From: Verrucomicrobia bacterium S94
GTDB lineage: Bacteria; Verrucomicrobiota; Kiritimatiellia; Kiritimatiellales; Pontiellaceae
Assembly (NCBI GenBank): GCA_004299845.1
Contig: CP036201.1
Coordinates: forward strand, 806,001-870,000
Reading direction: 5' to 3'
Length of the DNA stretch: 64,000 nucleotides
The position numbers were made by a program, and so were the translations under genes. Below the pieces are notes generated by a model. The model was given only the letters and a program-made list of their open reading frames with translations, was not told where the DNA came from and ran no database searches. Position 1 is the stretch's first letter. The number at the start of each line of letters is the position of its first letter. Shown here piece after piece: positions 18,449 to 28,904 of this stretch.

Positions 18449-19696
18449 ATGGCGGTAAGCATTGCCGAGATGATTCTGCTGGGGCTGCTGGCGGATTGGA
18501 TATTCCGAAAGCTTAAAATGCCCGGATTGCTCGGCATGCTGCTTCTGGGTGCGGCCTGCGGACCCTTTGTTTTTGATATACTGGAGCCTGGTTTTTTGGC
18601 GGCGTCTTCTGATCTGCGGATGATTGCGTTAATCATCATTCTGTTGCGGGCGGGGTTTGAGCTGAGTCGCGAAACGTTGAACCGTGTCGGGCTTCAGGCG
18701 TTGCTGATGTCATTTGTTCCGGGAATCTGCGAGGGAGTAACGATTGCCTGGGTCGGCCCGTATCTGCTTCCGCTTACTCATCTTGAATCGGCTATGCTCG
18801 GTTTTATTGTGGCTGCGGTATCGCCGGCGGTTGTGGTTCCGATGATGATCGGTTTCATTGAGCGTAAAATGGGGGCGAAAAAGGGGATTCCTACGCTGAT
18901 TCTGGCGGCGGCATCGCTGGACGATGTGGTGGCCATTGTTATTTTTTCCGTATTTCTCGGTCTGTATACGGGGACTTCTGAACATCTTTGGGTCAAATTT
19001 GCGGGTATTCCGGTTTCGGTTGCGGCAGGAATTACTGTGGGATTGCTGGTCGGATTTCTGCTGCTTAAGCTGTTTGAGCGGTTTAATCCCCGGGCAACAA
19101 AACGGACGATGATTCTGATCGGGGTTTCTATTCTTCTGGTGCGTGTTCAGTATATTCTTGATGAGCTGGGCATTGCTTTTGCGGCTTTGTTGGCCGTGAT
19201 GGCCACCGGATTTATGATTCTTGAAAAACGTGAGCAGATGGCGCACGAAATTTCTTCCAAGCTGGGAAAACTTTGGGTATTTGCCTCCATTATGCTGTTC
19301 ACGCTGGTCGGTGCTCAGGTGGATATTTCACTGGCTTGGAATACCGGTCTGGCCGGATTGCTGCTGATTCTATGCGGACTGACTTCCCGCAGTTTCGGGG
19401 TTTGGCTTTCCTTACTCGGCAGTCCGCTGAATGTTCGGGAGCGTCTTTTCGCTGTGGTTTCCTACTGGCCGAAGGCTACGGTTCAGGCGGCGATGGGGGC
19501 GGTTCCTCTCATGGCCATGCGGACTGCCGGGATGGATACCGGTCCCGGAGAGGTGATTCTTGCGGTATCGGTTATGAGCATTGTTTTTACGGCGCCGGTC
19601 GGTGCTGTGGTTATCCGGTTGGTCGGAGAAAAGGTGTTGAAACCGGAAAAAGACGGGGTTGAAGCGGCCCGTGGGGCGGCAGAACAGAGTCGCTGA
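18449..19696 (+). CDS. Cation:proton antiporter (CPA family)
   Basis: 415 residues and about twelve hydrophobic segments across the length. The arrangement with GLLGMLLLGAACGP early, a SLDDVVAIVIFSVFLG segment with paired Asp, and TLVGAQVDI later fits the Na+/H+ exchanger domain of CPA antiporters. The Asp-Asp pair in the middle is the usual cation-binding site. It is located in the inner membrane and exchanges Na+ or K+ for protons. The gene begins one base after hldD ends and is likely co-transcribed. Confidence 0.85.
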   Translation: MAVSIAEMILLGLLADWIFRKLKMPGLLGMLLLGAACGPFVFDILEPGFLAASSDLRMIALIIILLRAGFELSRETLNRVGLQALLMSFVPGICEGVTIAWVGPYLLPLTHLESAMLGFIVAAVSPAVVVPMMIGFIERKMGAKKGIPTLILAAASLDDVVAIVIFSVFLGLYTGTSEHLWVKFAGIPVSVAAGITVGLLVGFLLLKLFERFNPRATKRTMILIGVSILLVRVQYILDELGIAFAALLAVMATGFMILEKREQMAHEISSKLGKLWVFASIMLFTLVGAQVDISLAWNTGLAGLLLILCGLTSRSFGVWLSLLGSPLNVRERLFAVVSYWPKATVQAAMGAVPLMAMRTAGMDTGPGEVILAVSVMSIVFTAPVGAVVIRLVGEKVLKPEKDGVEAARGAAEQSR

Positions 19697-20119
19697 TGGA
19701 AAAAACAGAGTTTTAGTGTTCGGTATGGGGTGGTATCGCGGGCGGGCTGAGTTTGCAGATTCGATTCTGTTCCTGTTTAACCGTATAAAATCGGTCTTTT
19801 TTGGTGCTGTATTCCGATCGTGTTGCACGTCAATGGGATGTGTGTTTGGCTTCGTTTTTTCTGGAGATTCTCAGGGATTGGGCCCGTTTATTGCTGTAGT
19901 CTCCGGTTTGCGTTGAAAAGGAGTTGAGGGACGAAAAGGTCCGGCCGCAATGCTTTTTTTGCGGTTATTGACTTGAATTGTTTCTTTGGGGGAATACGCT
20001 GTTACGAATCGCATTTATTGTATTTTCGGGCGGTCAGGTTGTCTGTTCCGAATGATAAATCAGAGGCTGAAAGAGCCTCTGTTAAGATTTTGTTACATAA
20101 AGTAACGAGGGGTAAGTTT
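19697..20119 (+). promoter_or_regulatory. 423-base gene-free leader region before the TPR/ExbBD operon
   Basis: No convincing gene is visible. CCGCAA/TTGCGG can form a small hairpin around 19946-19964. TTGACT occurs at 19968-19973 but without a good -10 at the expected distance. A perfect 8-base stem (CAGAGGCT 20061-20068, AGCCTCTG 20074-20081) lies in the probable 5' leader. The start codon at 20120 has GAGGGG upstream. The promoter of the downstream five-gene run is probably here. Confidence 0.35.
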
Positions 20120-22942
20120 ATGAAGTTTTTCTGCCGTTCTTACGGGCACGCCTTGAAAACAGTGCTGTTGGCCGTTGCGTTGTCAGCGGGAACCGTCTTT
20201 GCGCAGGATTATACCTCCATGGGGATAACCGACCTTGTCGGAACTGCAGACCGCATGCTGCAGCGCGGGGATTACCGCGCTGCAATTCCTGCGTTGAAAG
20301 AGGTGATTAATCGTACTGCACCTTTGACAGATCCTCAGGGGAAAGAGACCTGTCAGACCTGCCGCTTTCAGCTTGCCCGTGCGTATTATCAGGTCGGTGA
20401 TACTCCGGCCGGTGTGAAAGTGCTGGATGAATATCTGGCAAATGAGCCCCGTAAACGGGAAAGAATGGCTCTGCGTATGATGGCGCAGGGTTTTTTTGAT
20501 ACCGAGGAATGGGATAAAATTGAGGAGATTTCGTCCCGACTGCTGACTTTTCCGGATCTGGAGAAAGAAGATCTCTATAATGCCAACCTGTTGCTTGGGC
20601 AGGCCCGGTTCCGGTTGGAAAAATGGGCGGAATCGGTCGAGCCGCTGGCTTATGTCGCCGATCATGCACAGGACCCCCGTATTGAACAGCTCTGTCAGAT
20701 TATGGTGGTTCGAGCCTTGGTGGAAGCGGAAAACTGGCGTCAGCTTTTCGGTTGGGTTCAGCGGGTATATCGTACTGAAGCAAAATACGATATTACACTT
20801 AACCTGACACTGATGAAAGCGGGTAAAGCCCGTTTTGAAGATGAAGATTTTCTGAATGCACTCCTGCTTTATCGCATGGTTCTTCCGCGTGAACAGCTGG
20901 TGGATTATGCGGATAAGCGTATTGAGGCTCTGAGCAGCAAGCTTGATGCGGATATCAAGCGGGGTATTCCGGAGGGCGATATTGCAGAGCGGCGCAAGGA
21001 AATAGAGAATATCCGCGAATCCAAGAAGGTGCTTGAAGATCTTCCTCCCTATGAAGACGAAGTCACGTTCCGTATCGGTCAGATTTATGCAGAAGTAAAG
21101 CGCTATTGGGAAGGATATGTTCTCTTTGACGAACTTTATCAGTCGGGGCAGAGCAGTGAAATCGCCGAAGCATCTATGCTTCAATCCGTACTGATTCTTT
21201 ATGATATCGGTCAGACAGAGAGGGCTAAGCAGCGTATTTTGTCCTACTTGCAGGAAAAGCCGAACGGACAGTATGTTCGGGCGTTGCTCTCCATGCTGTT
21301 GCGTGACAACCTTATTAAACAGAACTTTTCCGACGTAATAGAAATGCAGGAAAATATCGAGGCGTTACCGGAAAGCGATGACCCGGAGGAACGTGAGCTT
21401 CAGTCCGATATCTATTACATGCTGGCCTTCGGATATTTCCAGAATCAGAATTATAAAGCGGCAGGTGAACAGTTCGGCATTATTATTGATAATTATCCGC
21501 AGAGCTCTCACTTCGGGGATGCCGTATATTACCGCGGTATGACCTATATGATGCAGGCCAACTACGCGATGGCGCTGAAAGATTTTCAGCGGTACCAGAA
21601 GGAAAATGAATACGGCGAACATTTGTCCGCTTCACTTTTCCGCGAAGGAGTCTGTCGTTTCGGTCTCGAAGAGATTGCGGAGGCTGAAGCGGTCTTTACG
21701 AAATTCATAGAGAAGTTTCCGGAAGATGTGCTGATTTCCGAGGCGTACAGTATGCGCGGTGATATTGAAGCCGCCAAAGAAGCGACGAATGAGGATCCCT
21801 ACACGCTGGACCGCGCTCTTGCTGATTACCGTAACGGGATTGACAAAGCAACCACTGCCGCGCAGGCGTCTTATGCAGCATTTCAGGCGGCCAAAGTTTA
21901 TAAGCTCGAGTATAAATGGCAGGAAATCATCGACCTGATGAACTATTATCAGGACCGGTGGGAGGAGCAGGCGGATGTGGCGGAATCAACCTTCTGGAAA
22001 GGGCAGGCTCAGATTGAACTCGATCAGGTTGGTGAAGCCGTCGAAGCCTATCTGGATGCGATTGAGCGTTTCGGTAACGAAGCTGAGCAGATCGGAGTGG
22101 ATAAAATTATTCATGAGCTGGTCAAGATTTCCAACGTCCATCTTTCGGATGAGGATCGCGACAGCCTGGCACTCAAGGTGAAACTGAAACTGACCAATAT
22201 TGATCCGCGCTATGAAGTGCTTCGTCTGCGGTTGCAGGTTACACAGGCTCTGCTCGAAGGCGATGAAGTTGCTGCAGCGTTCGGTGCAGAGCTGCTGGAA
22301 GATGGTGTGCCGCTCAAACTGACGACGCCAGTTTCTCTTGCCCTGATGTGCGACGCGGCGGCTGATACCGGAAACGTGGAACAGATGAGACGTCTGAGTG
22401 AATATTTCATCGAAAACTTTGAGGAATCGGATCTGCTTTGGCATGCCTATCGGGCGAAAACGTATATGTATCTTGCAGAAGAGAACTATAAGGATGTTCT
22501 GTGGTCGATTGATGAGGCACAGAGCATGTTCGGTGCTGAGCCGCATATGGGGTGGGCGCAGATGATCAAAGCCGATACCGAATTCAAGATGGGTCGACTG
22601 GAGGATGCTGAGGCTTCTTATAATATGATTATGGGGGTTCCGGAATGGCGTGGACCATTGTTTGCGGAAGCCATGTTCGGTATGGGCAACTGTGCTGTGG
22701 CTGCCGGTGATCTGGAAAAAGCTCATAGCTTCTACCAGCGGGTATACCTGCTTTTCAAAAGCTATGCCGATGGGGACTGGGCGGCTAAAGGGTATATTGC
22801 GGCGGCCGATGTTCTTAACAAACTGGGCCGTGAGGAAGAGGCTGTGAAAACGCTCAAAGCGATGCTTGAGGATGTATATACCAACACCAATCCGCTTGCC
22901 GAACAGGTTCGTTTGCAGCTTAAGAAATACGAGGGACAATAA
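20120..22942 (+). CDS. Exported tetratricopeptide-repeat protein
   Basis: 940 residues from the ATG at 20120 (an earlier start adds a stretch with no signal peptide character). A signal peptide ends near VFAQD. The rest is almost entirely helical pair repeats of TPR/Sel1-like type, for example YQVGDTPAGVKVLDEYLA and YFQNQNYKAAGEQFGIIIDNYP, the latter resembling periplasmic YbgF/BamD-style units. It likely acts as a periplasmic scaffold. The next genes encode a second exported protein and an ExbB/ExbD/ExbD motor. A TonB/Tol-like energised envelope system is therefore inferred. Confidence 0.8.
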   Translation: MKFFCRSYGHALKTVLLAVALSAGTVFAQDYTSMGITDLVGTADRMLQRGDYRAAIPALKEVINRTAPLTDPQGKETCQTCRFQLARAYYQVGDTPAGVKVLDEYLANEPRKRERMALRMMAQGFFDTEEWDKIEEISSRLLTFPDLEKEDLYNANLLLGQARFRLEKWAESVEPLAYVADHAQDPRIEQLCQIMVVRALVEAENWRQLFGWVQRVYRTEAKYDITLNLTLMKAGKARFEDEDFLNALLLYRMVLPREQLVDYADKRIEALSSKLDADIKRGIPEGDIAERRKEIENIRESKKVLEDLPPYEDEVTFRIGQIYAEVKRYWEGYVLFDELYQSGQSSEIAEASMLQSVLILYDIGQTERAKQRILSYLQEKPNGQYVRALLSMLLRDNLIKQNFSDVIEMQENIEALPESDDPEERELQSDIYYMLAFGYFQNQNYKAAGEQFGIIIDNYPQSSHFGDAVYYRGMTYMMQANYAMALKDFQRYQKENEYGEHLSASLFREGVCRFGLEEIAEAEAVFTKFIEKFPEDVLISEAYSMRGDIEAAKEATNEDPYTLDRALADYRNGIDKATTAAQASYAAFQAAKVYKLEYKWQEIIDLMNYYQDRWEEQADVAESTFWKGQAQIELDQVGEAVEAYLDAIERFGNEAEQIGVDKIIHELVKISNVHLSDEDRDSLALKVKLKLTNIDPRYEVLRLRLQVTQALLEGDEVAAAFGAELLEDGVPLKLTTPVSLALMCDAAADTGNVEQMRRLSEYFIENFEESDLLWHAYRAKTYMYLAEENYKDVLWSIDEAQSMFGAEPHMGWAQMIKADTEFKMGRLEDAEASYNMIMGVPEWRGPLFAEAMFGMGNCAVAAGDLEKAHSFYQRVYLLFKSYADGDWAAKGYIAAADVLNKLGREEEAVKTLKAMLEDVYTNTNPLAEQVRLQLKKYEGQ

Positions 22943-23835
22943 TGAACAAATCGATATACAGTGTCGCACTCGCCGGTATTTTTCTCCTGGGTGCCGCAAC
23001 TGAAGCGGCAACGTTGCAGGCTGAACTTATTATGCCGGGCGGGCGCTCATGGAAAGGCTCGGTAGTGGGGCGTGACGGCGACTGGATTGAATTTTCAACC
23101 GGTACAGGGGCCCGCCCGATCCGTCTGGGGGCGAATACCATTGAGGAGCTCGTTTTCGATATTAAAATCGATCAGGACAAACTCAATGAGATGAACCGCA
23201 ACCGGGAATATGAGCGGGTGATCAATGAACTGAATGCAGCTTTGAAACCCTATCAGGAGTACAAGGATATCCCATCCAATCTTTCCCGTTACAACGCGCT
23301 GCTGATGGAGCTTTATTACAAAACAAAGGATTATCCTAAAACGATCGATATTGCTGAAACCATTGAGGCTGATAAGCGCGATGCGGAACTGCAGGAAAAG
23401 GCCCGTATTTATAAAGTGCTTTCGCTGATTGATTCGGGCGACGCGGGCACTGCCGAGCAGCTTATTGCTGACTATGGCTGGAATGAAGATCTTTCTGCAA
23501 AAGCACCAGCGGATAAGCTGTATATTTCTTCAAAACTGCTTGCGCTTAAGAAGCAGTATGCCGAAGCCATGGAACTGGTCGCGAAAGTGATCGCATTCAA
23601 CAGCCAGGATCCGGAATGGATGCAGCCGGCTGAACTGCTCTGCGCTCAGATTTATACTGAGCTGGGTCGGGAGAATCCTGTTATGCTCGATTCCGCCGAG
23701 GAAGTTATCCGGCAGATTTCCCTTTTGTATAAAAACACAAATGAAGATGACCTGGCTCAGCAGCTGAAAGCCGAGATCAATAAGATCCGTGCTGAGCAGG
23801 AAGTACAGAAAACAATTGAAGAGTCTGAAGCTTAA
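22942..23835 (+). CDS. Exported helical-repeat protein of the ExbBD operon
   Basis: 297 residues with a signal peptide (IYSVALAGIFLLGAATEA) and a short beta-rich N-terminal part (GGRSWKGSVVGRDGDWIEF) resembling small nucleic-acid- or polysaccharide-type SH3 folds, then helical hairpins like TPRs. The ATG overlaps the stop of the preceding TPR gene as TAATG, indicating coupling. No named family is recognised. Periplasmic, partner of the 940-residue protein and the ExbBD motor by context. Confidence 0.75.
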   Translation: MNKSIYSVALAGIFLLGAATEAATLQAELIMPGGRSWKGSVVGRDGDWIEFSTGTGARPIRLGANTIEELVFDIKIDQDKLNEMNRNREYERVINELNAALKPYQEYKDIPSNLSRYNALLMELYYKTKDYPKTIDIAETIEADKRDAELQEKARIYKVLSLIDSGDAGTAEQLIADYGWNEDLSAKAPADKLYISSKLLALKKQYAEAMELVAKVIAFNSQDPEWMQPAELLCAQIYTELGRENPVMLDSAEEVIRQISLLYKNTNEDDLAQQLKAEINKIRAEQEVQKTIEESEA

Positions 23836-23859
23836 CCGACAGGAGAAGGAGTAATTAAA

Positions 23860-24621
23860 ATGACTAAGAAAATTATCAAAACGGCTTTTTGCCTGAGTTT
23901 GGTGTTGGCCGCGACGGCGTTCGGCCAGGATGACGCGGCTGCCGAAGCGGCTGTCAACGTTCAGAAAACCACACTGTGGCAGATGATCAAACAGGGGGGC
24001 TGGGCCATGTGGCCACTGGGCCTGATGTCTATGGCGATGGTCTATTTCATCGTTCAGAATGCACTCGCGCTTCGTGAAAAAGTGCTGTTGCGTCCGGATC
24101 TGATTCCTGAATTTATTCAGTTGATGAAAGATAAAAAAATTCTTGAAGCGCACAGTCTGTGTAAGGAAAACGAAACGCTGTTTACCTATGTATTCTCTGC
24201 CGGTCTCGAACGGTGCTCCGTAAATCGTGAAATCAATTTTGATAAAGTGAAAACTGCTATTGAAGAAGCTTCTTCTGAAGAAATCACTTCCTACATGAAA
24301 CCGATCGACTATCTTTCAATTATCGGTGCAACCGCTCCAATGCTCGGACTGCTTGGTACGGTGTCCGGTATGATCAAGGCTTTCCAGACCATCGGTTCGC
24401 AGGGCATGGGTAAACCGGAAGTACTCGCCGGAAACATCGGTGAGGCTCTTGTTACCACGGCGACCGGTCTGTTGATCGCAATTCCGTCCATGCTGGCGTA
24501 CTATTATTTCCGCAACAGCTTTATTAAATCCACAGCAACCCTCGGCCGTAACATTGGTGGTCTGCTCGATACTCTGGAAACCGGAGAACTTCCGCTCGGA
24601 TTCAAAGGCGGCGAAGAGTAA
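23860..24621 (+). CDS. MotA/TolQ/ExbB proton-channel family protein
   Basis: 253 residues. An N-terminal signal-like segment (TAFCLSLVLAATAFGQ) precedes three membrane helices. The family core is visible in YLSIIGATAPMLGLLGTVSGMIKAF and the GNIGEALVTTATGLLIAIPSMLAYYYF segment, which carries the conserved Thr residues lining the proton path. With the ExbD proteins it would form an inner-membrane motor driven by proton motive force. An N-terminal periplasmic extension is typical of the longer ExbB proteins. Confidence 0.92.
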   Translation: MTKKIIKTAFCLSLVLAATAFGQDDAAAEAAVNVQKTTLWQMIKQGGWAMWPLGLMSMAMVYFIVQNALALREKVLLRPDLIPEFIQLMKDKKILEAHSLCKENETLFTYVFSAGLERCSVNREINFDKVKTAIEEASSEEITSYMKPIDYLSIIGATAPMLGLLGTVSGMIKAFQTIGSQGMGKPEVLAGNIGEALVTTATGLLIAIPSMLAYYYFRNSFIKSTATLGRNIGGLLDTLETGELPLGFKGGEE

Positions 24622-24673
24622 ATCAGGGTGCTATCACCCCAGTGTGGTGTAACCCTCCAAAGCGAGGTGTGTA

Positions 24674-25078
24674 ATGAATATTAAAGGACCATCCAGAGAT
24701 GACGTGTCAATCGACATGGGGCCGATGATCGACCTTGTGTTCCTGCTGCTCATCTTCTTCATGGTGGCTTCTGTCGTAACGGAACTTGAAAAGGTTGAAG
24801 TGGAGATTCCTGAATCTTCACATGCCAAAGTTCCTGAAGACACGAAAGGCCGCATGATGCTGTCCGTTGACGCAAATAATCAGGTATATGTCGGCACCGT
24901 TGCGGTGACGATGGAAGAACTGAAAGATCATATTGCAACAGAACTGGATCTTAATCCGGATCTGCGCGTTCTGATTCGCGCTGACCGTCGCGTCGAATAT
25001 AAGACGTGTAAGGAAATTATGATCGCCTGCGGTGAAGTCGGTGCAACTGACCTCATTTATGCAACCTTCGAGGAATAG
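24674..25078 (+). CDS. ExbD/TolR family protein (first copy)
   Basis: 134 residues, one membrane helix near residues 15-37 preceded by DMGPMIDLVFLLLIFFMV. The Asp in MIDLVFLLLIFF is the conserved proton-binding residue of ExbD/TolR. The C-terminal periplasmic domain has the usual beta-alpha fold with RVLIRADRRVEY. Together with the ExbB and a second ExbD it forms the proton motor. Confidence 0.92.
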   Translation: MNIKGPSRDDVSIDMGPMIDLVFLLLIFFMVASVVTELEKVEVEIPESSHAKVPEDTKGRMMLSVDANNQVYVGTVAVTMEELKDHIATELDLNPDLRVLIRADRRVEYKTCKEIMIACGEVGATDLIYATFEE

Positions 25079-25080
25079 TC

Positions 25081-25515
25081 ATGAAACTTATTGAAGAAAT
25101 GATGAATAAGAAGGCCGAGCTGGAAATAGCTCCGCTGATTGACGTGGTATTCCTGCTGCTCATCTACTTTATGGTTACGGCCTCCTTGGTTAAAAAGGAA
25201 GCCGACCTCTCCTTCATGCTTCCTGCGAAGGTGGATGTGGCAGAACCTCTGGATCTTCCGATCGAGGTGCTTATTGAGGTTTCCGAGCTAGGCGATATTG
25301 TGATCAACGGAATGGTATTTGCAAAAGATCAGAACAATATGGATGATCTCATCGGCCAGTTGATGTCGCTGAAAGAGGCTGCCGATTCATCCGGCAGTGA
25401 GCTGATTGTGAATATCATGCCGGCCGACAAGGCATTGCATGGACGGATTATTCGTGTCATGGATGCCTGTGCGGCTGCCAACGTGAAAAACATGTCATTC
25501 AGTATGTCGATGTAG
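25081..25515 (+). CDS. ExbD/TolR family protein (second copy)
   Basis: 144 residues, beginning two bases after the first ExbD gene. The membrane helix with the conserved Asp reads APLIDVVFLLLIYFMV. The periplasmic part differs from the first copy, so the pair is not a recent duplication. Two different ExbD paralogues per ExbB are common in PVC and Bacteroidota envelope systems and imply a heteromeric motor. Two hairpins follow the stop. Confidence 0.92.
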   Translation: MKLIEEMMNKKAELEIAPLIDVVFLLLIYFMVTASLVKKEADLSFMLPAKVDVAEPLDLPIEVLIEVSELGDIVINGMVFAKDQNNMDDLIGQLMSLKEAADSSGSELIVNIMPADKALHGRIIRVMDACAAANVKNMSFSMSM

Positions 25516-25560
25516 TATGAAAAGAAAAAGGCGATGTGAGAACATTGCCTCGACTGCTGA

Positions 25561-25590
25561 TAAAGCTCCGGCGTAATCGCCGGAGCTTTA
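25561..25590. terminator. Strong hairpin terminator after the ExbBD operon
   Basis: TAAAGCTCCGGCG and CGCCGGAGCTTTA form a perfect 13-base-pair stem with a TAAT loop. It lies between converging genes and may serve both strands. Confidence 0.8.
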
Positions 25591-25601
25591 TTCGTAATAG
25601 C

Positions 25602-25629
25602 GAAACCCCGGTCTGAAACACGGGGTTTC
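25602..25629. terminator. Second hairpin between converging genes
   Basis: GAAACCCCG (25602-25610) and CGGGGTTTC (25621-25629) pair over nine bases with a 10-base loop. It is adjacent to the 3' end of the M16 protease gene on the minus strand. Confidence 0.6.
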
Positions 25630-25664
25630 TGCATTTCTGAACAAAGGGAAATGACGTCAACCGG

Positions 25665-28554
25665 TCAGAGTACTTTGGTTCTGGTTTGCAGTCCGGCTCG
25701 TTCGGCGGATTCCGGGGAGCAGAGAACGGATACTGCTGAATCTTCAAATGCCCGGATCAGTACATCTCCAAAGGCATTGAAATGTTCCTGTGTAGTGGAT
25801 AGTACTTCGTCGCGAAGCTGCTGCCGTTCTTCGTCGGTATAGTTGAGCAGATAGCGCATCGTGCTGGAATAGCCTTTGGCATCGGGAAGCTGATAGGCAT
25901 CCAGAGCACCGATGGCACCGATCAGTGCGCGGGTGAGTTCGTCCTCGCTGAGCTCCAGATTTTTAAGATATTCACCGGTCTGTTTATAAATTCTGAGTGA
26001 GTTTTCCAGATTGGGATCGCGGTAGGAGGCAAAGGTGAATACGCCGGAACGCTGATCGAAGGCGCACATGCCGCCGTAGGCACCGCCCTGAACGCGGATT
26101 TTTTCCCAGAGCCAGGCGGTCTGCAGGTAGCGGGTAATGACCATGGCCGAACCGTGCATCTTATAGCCGGCATCAAAAAGATTGGCTGCACATCCCACAT
26201 AGTTGACCCTGGTCGGAGCCGTGAGGGCTTCCGATTCGGGGAATGAAGTCGGTTTCCAGGTTTTGGAGGAAAAGCTTCCGGTTGCCGGAAGGTTTTCAAT
26301 AAACTGTTCCAGTGCCAGGACGGTACCGGGCATGGCGTCGGAATCGACCGTTACATTAATGACCATATGATCGCGGCAGACGAGGGTCTGCCTGATTTTT
26401 TCCAGTCGCTGGAGGATGGCATCCCAATCCGTGTCGAGTTTGTCTGCAAGTTCACGGATAAAAAAGAGGGCCTCCACGCCGCCCATCATTTCGTTGGCCC
26501 AGTGGGCTTCGTGATAGTGCGCTTTCAGGCGGGTCATCACGGCAGAGTGTCCTCGGGAACGACGCCGGTTTCGAGCTCGGATTTATGTTCGAGTACAATC
26601 TGTTTGAAACGTTCTTTGTCGTCAAATTTTGCGGTAAGCAGTATGTCGTGCATGATATCAAGCAGTTCTTTGGTCTGGCCTATCATGCATTTTCCGCGCA
26701 GAAAAAAGCGGGTGATTCCTGTTTTACTGTCTTTCTGTGCAGAGAGAAACGGGCTGCCGTAGATTCCGCCGGTTCCTTTGGCGATCCGCTGCGAGAGCGT
26801 TACATAGCCCTCCGACTGCGTGCCCATTTCCAGCAGAATACTGCCCAGCAGTGATGCGTAGGGGAGATCTTCCTGGTCCAGGCCGTGCAGGTTGAGACCG
26901 AGATCCAAATAGAGAATCCCGTTAGTGAACAGGTTGTGTTTTATGACGGTGGTGCCTAGAATTTTCTGCGTTGTGAACGGAACTGTTTTTATTTTTTTAT
27001 CCAGATCCCCACGTTTAAGCAGGGGTATGGTGGCGAGTGCTTCGTCGGAATCCGGGGTGGACTGCAGTTTAAGAAGCCGTGCTGTATTGGCCACAATATC
27101 GTCCAGTTGCTGATCGGTCAGGCGTGCCTTGATGGCGGCAAGCCGGTCTTTTTCTTCTTTGTCGGTGCGGACGGAAAATTCGGGATCGGGAAACAGCACC
27201 ACGGTTGAGCGGTGCGTGTTATCGATGAAATATCTGCGGATCATATTTTCAAAAAATCCCGGTTCCTGTGCGCGCTTTTTGAGATTCTGCAACGGCTGTT
27301 CAAAGGCGATGAGTTCCAGCGGATCTGCATCATAAATCCAGGCATTGAGCGATTTCAGCCAGAGAGAAAGGCCGCGCGGAAATCCACCCGAATTATTTTC
27401 GCGCAGTTCAAATTCAAAGGTATTCAGTGCTGCCGCGATGTCGTCGGGATCGATGCCCTGTTTCACAAGATCCTGCAGGATCTGGAAAACGAGTGCTTCG
27501 CCTTTTTTCAGATTTTCCTCATCAATCCCTTTCAGGCCGATGGAATACATCATCTGGATCATATGCGTTTCAATACCGCCGCCGGTGATGTCTTCGCCGA
27601 GGCCGGATTCAATGAGACCTTTGCGCAGCGGTGATGCCGGGGTTCCCAGCAGAATATGATCGAGCAGGTTGAAAGCAAAAACGGTTTCGGCATCGGTCGG
27701 TGAAGGCAGCGACCAGTTTACGGTGAACATCGGTTGCGGATCTTCATCGTCAGCGGAAACCGCATAGGGTTTTTCGAGCCGGACCGGTTCCGGCAGAGCA
27801 GGCTGGAGTTCTATGTCGGAATCCGGTTCGCTTTTGGTGTATTGCCCCAGATAGCTTTCCAGGAGCTTAAACCGTTCCTCGACCGGGTCGTCGCCGTAGA
27901 AAAAGATACGGGCATTCGACGGATGGTAGAAGGTGTCGTGGAAATTTTTAAACTGCTCATAGGTGAGCTCGGGAATCTTTTCCGGATTTCCGCCGGAATC
28001 GAGGCCGTAGGTGGTGTCGGGATAAAGTGACTGCTGTGAGGCTTCCATGAGCAGGGAATCGGGGAGGAGTAAACGCCCTTCATTTCGTTATAAACGACAC
28101 CTTTGAATGTCAGGTCATCCTCCTTGTTTTCCAGGCTGTAGTGCCAGCCTTCCTGCATAAAGAAATCTTCGGTGATCCGCGGGTTGAATACCGCATCGAG
28201 ATAGACATCCACCAGATTGTGGAAATCCTTAAGGTTCTGACTGGCAACCGGGTAGCAGGTTTTATCCGGATAGGTGAATGCGTTGAGGAAGGTCTGCAGC
28301 GAACCTTTGAGTAACTGCACAAAGGGATCCTTTACCGGATATTTTTCGGATCCGCACAGCACGGTATGCTCCAGAATGTGGGCCACGCCGGTGGAATCCG
28401 ACGGAGGAGTGCGGAAAGCGATACCGAAACACTTGTTTTCGTCATCATTTTCCATCGAAAGAATCTCCGCCCCGGTGGGAATGTGGCGGTAGATTTTTGC
28501 GGTGGTGTTCAGCTCTTTGACTTCTTCAGTGCGTACCAGTTTAAAATTATTCAA
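25665..28554 (-). pseudogene. M16C metalloprotease (presequence protease-like) with two frameshifts
   Basis: Three consecutive minus-strand frames together give a full-length PreP/Cym1-type protein of about 960 residues. The first frame begins at TTG 28554 (GGAGG placed just upstream) and holds the inverted zinc motif HILEH in GVAHILEHTVLCG. The first break is at the four-base run at 28061-28064: one more C on the coding strand gives VYSSPDSLLMEASQQ. The second break is at the run at 26555-26557: one more C gives VVPRGHSAVMTRLKA. Each break needs just one missing base in a C run. The rest is well conserved, so assembly error is as likely as true decay. The family degrades peptides, with both halves enclosing the active site. 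Confidence 0.8.
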
Positions 28555-28904
28555 AATTAGCCTCCAATGAAATGCAAAGATAATTATCGGAAGTGAGCTC
28601 AAAGATCCATCTAATTGACGCTTTTTCGCGGTGTCAACTAACGCTGGATGTTAAGAGATTTGTTTTTATCGGTCAGAGAAACAAATGGATAGAAATCAAA
28701 TTGGGAGAGCGAAGGAAGGGGGAATTCTTAAAATACGTAAAAATAATACATTTAATAAATATCTAACTGGATCGACGAGTGATTTTGGGGTATCAAATTT
28801 GTTCATTTCATACGCGCAAGTTTCAGTATTGTATGGATTCCCGCTGATTTTGCGAGATTGGGGTAGGGAATTTGGGGAGTGTATCGAATAGATATTGGGG
28901 GAAA
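28555..28904 (+). other. 350-base AT-rich gene-free region before the caspase-like gene
   Basis: No supported gene. A 68-residue reading frame at 28685-28891 has no homology signal and no convincing ribosome-binding site. TTGAC and GTCAA around 28615-28640 form a short inverted repeat. The region is richer in A/T than the flanking housekeeping genes, like the gene that follows. Divergent promoters for the M16 protease and the caspase-like protein must lie here. Confidence 0.4.

Noticed and set aside
28685-28891. 68-residue plus-strand frame before the caspase gene
   Set aside because: No ribosome-binding site, no recognisable composition or homology and it overlaps the start of the well-supported caspase gene.
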